Source of the DNA: an uncultured Pirellulaceae bacterium
GTDB taxonomy: Bacteria; Planctomycetota; Planctomycetia; Pirellulales; Pirellulaceae
Length of the DNA stretch: 11,041 bases
Reading direction: 5' to 3'
Assembly (NCBI GenBank): GCA_947259675.1
Contig: CAMYNE010000088.1
Location: 1-11,041, forward strand
Shown: positions 7,560 through 11,041 of the stretch, one piece after another
Layout of the letters: each line of letters starts with the position of its first letter
Position numbering within the stretch: position 1 is the stretch's first letter
Program-made: the position numbers and the translations under genes
Notes under the pieces: model-generated
Told to the model about the DNA's origin: nothing
Database searches by the model: none
Seen by the model: the letters and a program-made list of their open reading frames with translations, nothing else

Positions 7560-8004
7560 ACGGTAATCTCTCGATCATTTCGCGGATTTGACGCTTTTTT
7601 TCGCTGCGTTCAATTATTTTTTGCTGGGACCGTGACATGAATGGGTTGATATTGGCTGCCATATCCTGCTGATCCTGAAGATGCAGCGGGACTGCTCCGT
7701 GGTCAGTGATGGCCTTCAAGTAGTTTGCGCGTTGAGCGACTGGGACTTGTATTTTGTCGCCTTCGATCTTGAACTCGTCGAGCCCCGATTGACCGAGAGC
7801 AAGTTGAATTCGTTGAATATCAGCACTCCGCAAACGGCAATCGTCCAGCAAACTGCACATGGGAGTGGCGGTCTGCCAGTTGCCAAACTGAACCAGCACG
7901 AGCACAATCGTGATGAGGATCACGGTTAACGAGATTCTTGAATTTCGAGAACTGCTTTGATACCAGCTTGCGATTCTTCCGAATGAACTTTTCGTATCCA
8001 TCAT
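7333..8004 (-). CDS. fliF: FliF MS-ring protein, N-terminal part of a frameshifted gene
   Basis: This frame carries the first half of FliF: membrane helix ISLTVILITIVLVLVQFG (24-41), then MCSLLDDCRLRSADIQRIQL (49-68) and QVPVAQRANYLKAITDHGAV (86-105) of the first ring-building domain, the NPFMSRSQQKIIERSEKKRQ stretch (120-139) and IREMIERLPFVEQAWFEMDI (140-159), which corresponds to the family's 'VExARVhlaiPe' region. After SRSAFEP (162-168) homology ends and an Arg/Thr/His-rich out-of-frame run of 55 residues leads to the stop at 7333. The start chosen is the ATG at 8004, with GGAG 9 nt upstream; the frame is open 13 codons further to a TTG with no site. It lies 76 nt after the kinase-like gene. 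Complete FliF is usually about 530-570 residues; the two halves together would be roughly that minus a short segment. Confidence 0.8.
   Translation of the reverse strand: MMDTKSSFGRIASWYQSSSRNSRISLTVILITIVLVLVQFGNWQTATPMCSLLDDCRLRSADIQRIQLALGQSGLDEFKIEGDKIQVPVAQRANYLKAITDHGAVPLHLQDQQDMAANINPFMSRSQQKIIERSEKKRQIREMIERLPFVEQAWFEMDIAESRSAFEPSHPTNNRRRTCRHGLKTTRRNRSQHRTRFSKSCDAFGAISAGKFNRSERFPKELF
7500..7515 (-). other. fliF frame junction (short sequence fitting FliF in both frames)
   Basis: On the - strand these 16 nt read TCTGCCTTTGAACCAA. In the upstream frame they give SAFEP, the end of the N-terminal homology; one base later they give LPLNQ, the start of the C-terminal homology. FliF normally has about 20-25 residues between these two points (a 'pSASVxLxxxxG' strand), which are absent. 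This fits a deletion between two short direct repeats, in nature or in assembly, of a length not divisible by three. Confidence 0.55.
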
Positions 8005-8013
8005 CCTTGATAG

Positions 8014-8017
8014 CTCC
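8014..8017 (-). promoter_or_regulatory. Ribosome binding site deciding the fliF start
   Basis: GGAG on the - strand, 9 nt before the ATG at 8004. An AAGG immediately before this ATG could also serve the second ATG one codon later. Both favour 8004 or 8001 over the upstream TTG at 8043. Confidence 0.5.
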
Positions 8018-8080
8018 GCTTGTCCTATTAGTTGCTTTCGCAAAACTGCTCAACACGGGTCCGTGTGTTAGGCAGCGAAA

Positions 8081-8725
8081 TTACCTGGCCCGTTTGGGAA
8101 TTACCAAAACGTGAGCGGTTCCGCCTTGCGGACAGTCCCAGGTTTGCAGTTGTCCGCCATGAGACGATGCCGCGGAATAGGCCTTTCGCAAATGTTCGGA
8201 CCTCGGAAAAGGCAAAATCGTTGGTACTTCGTCCGCCTCTGAACCGGGTTCCGAAAACATGAGATCAAGTTCCAATTGCGAGGTCGGAAATCTCCTTGCG
8301 TTATCTGCAACTTCGAGTTCCCATTGGTGATTCCCGTCAATCAGGGTGATCGACAGTTCGCCTCCATTTTTCATCAGTTCATTGGCGTGGTTTATCAATG
8401 CGTCGCATGCCGTTCGAATCAGTTGTAAATCCGCAACCGCTTTTACCGTCGCCAGGTCAGTTTCAATAACGATATTCCTTTCGGACAACTCCGGTTGATG
8501 GGAGTCAATCACGTCTTGAACCAGCTTGTTGATGGAAACCGTTTTGGCGGAACCGATTGTGAATTTTTTTTGTTCGCGTCGCATTGATAACCTGTAACCC
8601 GGAAGCATGTTATGGGGGGACACTTTTAGCGATTTATGAATGATCGTGTCAATGGACTTACTTTCAGGCAGCAGCCAAAAATCAGTCAATTTAGGAAGGA
8701 TTTCCGCGTTTGTCGGCAAAAACAA
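8081..8725 (-). CDS. Degenerate histidine-kinase-type ATPase (GHKL fold) protein
   Basis: The C-terminal 155 residues resemble the HATPase_c domain of NtrB/AtoS-type sensor kinases: VSINKLVQDVIDSHQPELSE (63-82), an N-box-like ALINHANELMKNGG (109-122), a G1-box-like VADNARRF (139-146) and a G2-like SSHGGQLQTWDC with GGTAHVLVIP (187-210). The N-box Asn position appears to be His113, and the DNGxGI box reads DNARRF, losing both glycines, so ATP binding is doubtful. There is no dimerisation/phospho-acceptor helix with an H-box, no sensor domain and no membrane segment. Sensor kinases of this type govern sigma54-dependent flagellar genes in other bacteria (FlrB/FleS), so a flagellar regulatory or scaffold role is an inference from position between the hydrolase gene and fliF. 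The TTG start is the first in the frame and weak; ATGs at residues 40 and 48 are alternatives. Confidence 0.6.
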   Translation of the reverse strand: MFLPTNAEILPKLTDFWLLPESKSIDTIIHKSLKVSPHNMLPGYRLSMRREQKKFTIGSAKTVSINKLVQDVIDSHQPELSERNIVIETDLATVKAVADLQLIRTACDALINHANELMKNGGELSITLIDGNHQWELEVADNARRFPTSQLELDLMFSEPGSEADEVPTILPFPRSEHLRKAYSAASSHGGQLQTWDCPQGGTAHVLVIPKRAR

Positions 8726-8761
8726 GCGGATGTACCCACGCAGCTAAAGAAATCACACGTT

Positions 8762-9517
8762 CTAACGTACGATGTTTGCATCGGTCCGCGACTGGATGAC
8801 TTCCGTCACCCATTCGTTTACGTCTGAAAATGTGGTCGGTGAAAGTTGGTCACCACTGGGATATTGACGCAGAGTTACACAAAAACCTGCCACATGCAAA
8901 AGACGCAATTGGTCGCAAAGCTGTTCCTGCAGAAATTCGACCGACTGGCGGTAATGGGCCCAAAAAACCGGCAAATCGCGGCATTTTGGCAAGTCTCGCA
9001 AAGGCGTTTCCGTTTTGGGAATTTGTCCATTGATCGAAATAACGCCCGCAAAAATCTCGGGGCGCTGGAGAGCGATCCGAAACGCCATTTCCCCTCCGGC
9101 GCCAAAACCGGCCAGAAAGACCCGACGTTGTGAGACGTTCAAACGAATGGATGCATGATCGATCGCAGCCATAATCGACTCATGCGCGTGTTCGATCGAC
9201 GGTACGTCTTGTTGCCAATAAAATCCACGATGCTCGTTGCCAATGCACGCCTGAGGTGCAATCCCGACGTAATTACGCAGACTTGTCGCGGGCATCATTC
9301 GTTGCAATTGTTGAGAGTCGTCGCCGTTGGAATGAAGCCACACGATAAGCGGATAACTATAGTTCTTTTCGTAATGCATCGGTACGAAAAGCGAAAAATC
9401 GGTGCTTGATCGGGCAGCGAATTTATCAAAATAGTCCAGCGAAGAAAGAACAGTCTCTTCGGTTTGAAGACTGCTCAACGGTGTGGTGGCCAAAGGGCTG
9501 ATCTTAATTCTATTCAC
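8762..9517 (-). CDS. Alpha/beta hydrolase of the carboxylesterase/phospholipase type, apparently catalytically dead
   Basis: The fold pattern is that of the small serine esterases (phospholipase/carboxylesterase, poly-hydroxybutyrate depolymerase-like): FSLFVPMHYEK (41-51), YPLIVWLHSNGDD (55-67, oxyanion-loop region), VGIAPQA (84-90), a helix AIDHASIRLNVSQRRVFLAG (118-137), the nucleophile elbow and EIFAGVISINGQIP (154-167). The elbow reads GFGAGG (137-142) where GFSQGG is expected, so the nucleophile is Gly139. The acid-residue region reads AHYRQSVEF (187-195) rather than HGxxDxVV, and the histidine region reads YPSGDQLSP (219-227) where YPGGHELSP is expected, so Asp223 replaces His. The whole triad is therefore missing while the rest is intact. 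It starts at GTG, the first start after an in-frame TGA, without a clear ribosome site. It has no signal peptide and sits first in the probable flagellar operon, 36 nt before the kinase-like gene. Confidence 0.75.
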   Translation of the reverse strand: MNRIKISPLATTPLSSLQTEETVLSSLDYFDKFAARSSTDFSLFVPMHYEKNYSYPLIVWLHSNGDDSQQLQRMMPATSLRNYVGIAPQACIGNEHRGFYWQQDVPSIEHAHESIMAAIDHASIRLNVSQRRVFLAGFGAGGEMAFRIALQRPEIFAGVISINGQIPKTETPLRDLPKCRDLPVFWAHYRQSVEFLQEQLCDQLRLLHVAGFCVTLRQYPSGDQLSPTTFSDVNEWVTEVIQSRTDANIVR

Positions 9518-9572
9518 GTGTCGTCACAATCTGACTGACAATGATTTCAAAGTGCTAAATCCAAGGTTCAAT

Positions 9573-9601
9573 TTTTTAAAACAGTTACTAGCGAAAGTCA
9601 A
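9573..9601 (-). promoter_or_regulatory. Sigma70-like promoter candidate for the hydrolase-to-flhB operon
   Basis: On the - strand TTGACT (9601-9596) and TAAAAA (9578-9573) are separated by exactly 17 nt, resembling -35 and -10 boxes. It lies in the 152-nt gap after mdh, leaving a leader of about 50 nt before the GTG at 9517. I see no sigma54 (GG-N10-GC) or sigma28 pattern as good in this gap. Function is inferred from consensus and position only. Confidence 0.35.
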
Positions 9602-9669
9602 CGTCACTACGAAACGACAATCAATGTGGTCGAAACAGCTGACTTTGCTACAACTGATCTCGCTAGCAA

Positions 9670-10647
9670 CTATAACAGCTCACTAACTGCGTCACGTTCT
9701 TCTTTGAGTTCCGTCATCGTTGCGTCCATTCGTTGACGACTAAAATCGTCGATTTCCAAATCTTGAACGATTTCGTATTCTCCGTTTTTACAAGTTACCG
9801 GGAAGGAATAGATCAATCCTTCTTCGATTCCATGACTTCCATCACTTGGAATTGCCATACTCGTCCAATCGTCGTCGTTCGTACCGTTGATCCAAGTCTG
9901 AAAGTGGTCGATAGCCGCGTTAGCCGCCGACGCAGCACTTGAAAATCCACGAGCTTTGATGATCTCGGCACCTCGCTGTTGAACAATTGGAATAAACTCA
10001 TCACGATACCAGGTCTCATCAACCATTTCTTTCGCAGGTGTGTTGCCAACCATCGCATTGCTGATATCCGGATACTGAGTCGCCGAATGATTACCCCAAA
10101 TTGTCATCCTTGTTATTTCACTCGCTGCAGTGCCAGTCTTGGCGGCGAGTTGGCTGAGCGCGCGGTTGTGATCCAGTCGAGTCATCGCGGTGATATTACC
10201 CGATTTGATCTTGGGCGCATTGGCCGTTGTAATCAACGCATTTGTATTTGCAGGATTTCCAACAATTAGAATCCGGCAATCTTGCTTCGCATGGTTATTA
10301 ATTGCCTGACCCTGATGGGAAAAGATTTTTGAATTTGCTTCCAGCAAATCTTTGCGCTCCATGCCCTGTTTGCGTGGCAATGCGCCAACTAGCAGACCAT
10401 AATCGGCGTCAGCAAATGCCACATTGGCATCATCGCTCGAGACAATCCCATGCAGCAGAGGAAACGCGCAGTCGCTTAATTCCATCACGACTCCTCGAAG
10501 CGCGTCCATCGCAGGTGTTATTTCAAGCAACTGCAGAATAACGGGTTGATCTGGCCCAAGCATGTTTCCTGCAGCGATGCGAAATAACAGCCCATAACTG
10601 ATTTGCCCTGCGGCGCCTGTAACGGTAACGCGAACCGGTGACTTCAT
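9670..10647 (-). CDS. mdh: Malate dehydrogenase (NAD-dependent, type 2 cytosolic-like)
   Basis: It interconverts malate and oxaloacetate with NAD in the TCA cycle, in the cytoplasm. At 325 residues it matches the type 2 family (about 325-330) seen in actinobacteria, planctomycetes and eukaryotic cytosol. The Rossmann loop is VTGAAGQISYGLL (9-21), with acidic Glu42 at the end of strand 2 indicating NAD preference. Substrate and catalytic residues fall in place: Arg92 and Arg98 in PRKQGMERKDLL (91-102), Asn131 in GNPANTNAL (130-138), Asp159 and Arg162 in MTRLDHNRAL (155-164), and the proton relay His187 in IWGNHSATQYPD (183-194). All key residues are present. The ATG has GGAG 7 nt upstream. It is preceded by an unknown membrane-protein gene 73 nt away and followed by a 152-nt gap, so it is probably not part of the flagellar operon. 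Confidence 0.96.
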   Translation of the reverse strand: MKSPVRVTVTGAAGQISYGLLFRIAAGNMLGPDQPVILQLLEITPAMDALRGVVMELSDCAFPLLHGIVSSDDANVAFADADYGLLVGALPRKQGMERKDLLEANSKIFSHQGQAINNHAKQDCRILIVGNPANTNALITTANAPKIKSGNITAMTRLDHNRALSQLAAKTGTAASEITRMTIWGNHSATQYPDISNAMVGNTPAKEMVDETWYRDEFIPIVQQRGAEIIKARGFSSAASAANAAIDHFQTWINGTNDDDWTSMAIPSDGSHGIEEGLIYSFPVTCKNGEYEIVQDLEIDDFSRQRMDATMTELKEERDAVSELL

Positions 10648-10677
10648 GATTTTGCTCCACTGATTTCGATTTTGGTT

Positions 10678-10696
10678 ACTGCGAATATCTCGCAGT
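10678..10696. repeat. Small inverted repeat in the mdh leader
   Basis: ACTGCGA (10678-10684) and TCGCAGT (10690-10696) form a perfect 7-bp stem with a 5-nt loop, about 30 nt before the mdh start. No T-tract follows on either strand, so it is not a convincing terminator; an operator or leader hairpin is possible. Confidence 0.3.
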
Positions 10697-10720
10697 CATC
10701 GAACCGACGCAAGTGGGTGA

Positions 10721-11041
10721 CTATTCAGAATCGAAAGTCGAAAGATCAACGGTTTCGGGCAATTGCTTGCGAGACGACGATTTACCTGTCGGTGAGTCCT
10801 GCTTGCGCCATCGAAAAAACCATACCAAGGCGATCACGCCAACAATCAGTCCGAGCAAAATGAACATCAAAAATCGGTCCAGGATAAACGCACGTGGGGA
10901 AAGTACGGCAGGAGCCAGCCCGATGACCAATGGACTCACTTGCCCGCCCTGCCCGTCTCCTTGGTCCGTAAACTCGGATTGATATTTCCAAAACCGATAG
11001 AAGAAACCGTGCACTTCAACGAACTTATCTTGAATATCGTT
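10721..11041 (-). CDS. C-terminal part of an unknown single-helix membrane protein (partial, runs off the right edge)
   Basis: The frame is open from the right edge to a TGA-side stop at 10721, giving 106 residues. A GTG at 11014 is a possible start, but the preceding nine codons are also open and protein-like, so the gene probably begins outside. It starts with an aromatic beta-like stretch (KFVEVHGFFYRFWKY), has a Gly/Gln-rich turn, SPLVIGLAPAVL, one membrane helix (about 57-76, FLMFILLGLIVGVIALVWFF) followed by Arg/Lys, and a polar tail with TVDLSTFDSE. The topology suggests an extracytoplasmic domain with a C-terminal anchor and short cytoplasmic tail. The pattern recalls conserved planctomycete membrane proteins I have no name for. 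It lies 73 nt upstream of mdh on the same strand. Confidence 0.65.
   Translation of the reverse strand, partial: NDIQDKFVEVHGFFYRFWKYQSEFTDQGDGQGGQVSPLVIGLAPAVLSPRAFILDRFLMFILLGLIVGVIALVWFFRWRKQDSPTGKSSSRKQLPETVDLSTFDSE

Noticed and set aside
7595..7601. A run of seven A on the fliF coding strand as a programmed slippage site explaining the two frames
   Set aside because: FliF-like sequence continues in the original frame for about 30 residues after the run, and the other frame has a TGA shortly after it (within AAATGATCG), so slippage there would end translation.
8005..8043. fliF start at TTG 8043
   Set aside because: There is no ribosome site for it, whereas ATG 8004 has GGAG at 9 nt and matches the usual distance to the first membrane helix.
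9630..9669. TTGCTA/TAGCAA pair just after the mdh stop as a terminator
   Set aside because: Six base pairs across a 13-nt loop without a T-tract is not beyond chance.
10678..10696. Inverted repeat before mdh as a Rho-independent terminator of the upstream gene
   Set aside because: The stem is only 7 bp and no T-tract follows on either strand; it is kept as a hairpin only.

Overview
The window looks like a chromosomal segment from a Planctomycetota bacterium, most likely Pirellulales-like. This assignment is an inference from overall protein character: a flagellar export operon whose proteins carry long, poorly conserved extensions, frequent GTG/TTG starts, a single-subunit SNF2 helicase and a eukaryote/actinobacterial-type (type 2) malate dehydrogenase. 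No rRNA or other taxonomic marker is present.

Layout. The left quarter is on the + strand: the 3' end of an unrecognised gene (1-405), then a complete SNF2-family helicase (450-2168). From 2230 to the right edge everything is on the - strand. In transcription order these are the C-terminal end of an unknown one-helix membrane protein (11041-10721), malate dehydrogenase mdh (10647-9670), a degenerate alpha/beta hydrolase (9517-8762), a degenerate histidine-kinase-type ATPase (8725-8081), the flagellar MS-ring gene fliF broken into two frames (8004-6510), fliO (6311-5424), fliP (5401-4397), fliQ (4311-3793), fliR (3790-3026) and flhB (2997-2230). The helicase and flhB converge on a 61-nt gap holding a hairpin.

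Function. FliO, FliP, FliQ, FliR and FlhB form the membrane export gate of the flagellar type III secretion system, assembled inside the FliF MS ring. The fliO-P-Q-R-flhB order is the classic one. A sigma70-like promoter candidate sits after mdh, in front of the hydrolase gene, and could start the whole flagellar run. fliM, fliN, fliE, flgB/C and flhA are not in the window.

What stands out: (1) FlhB stops before the NPTH autocleavage/substrate-switch domain, and there is no room for that domain downstream. (2) fliF is frameshifted at one short sequence that fits the family in both frames, and about 20-25 expected residues appear to be lost there. (3) The hydrolase lacks all three catalytic residues at the expected places. 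(4) The kinase-like protein lacks a phospho-acceptor domain and key ATP-site residues. (5) FliQ carries an unusual tail of about 84 residues with a thrice-repeated SMP motif. There are no tRNAs, rRNAs, CRISPR arrays or insertion sequences, and no gene-free stretch over 200 nt.
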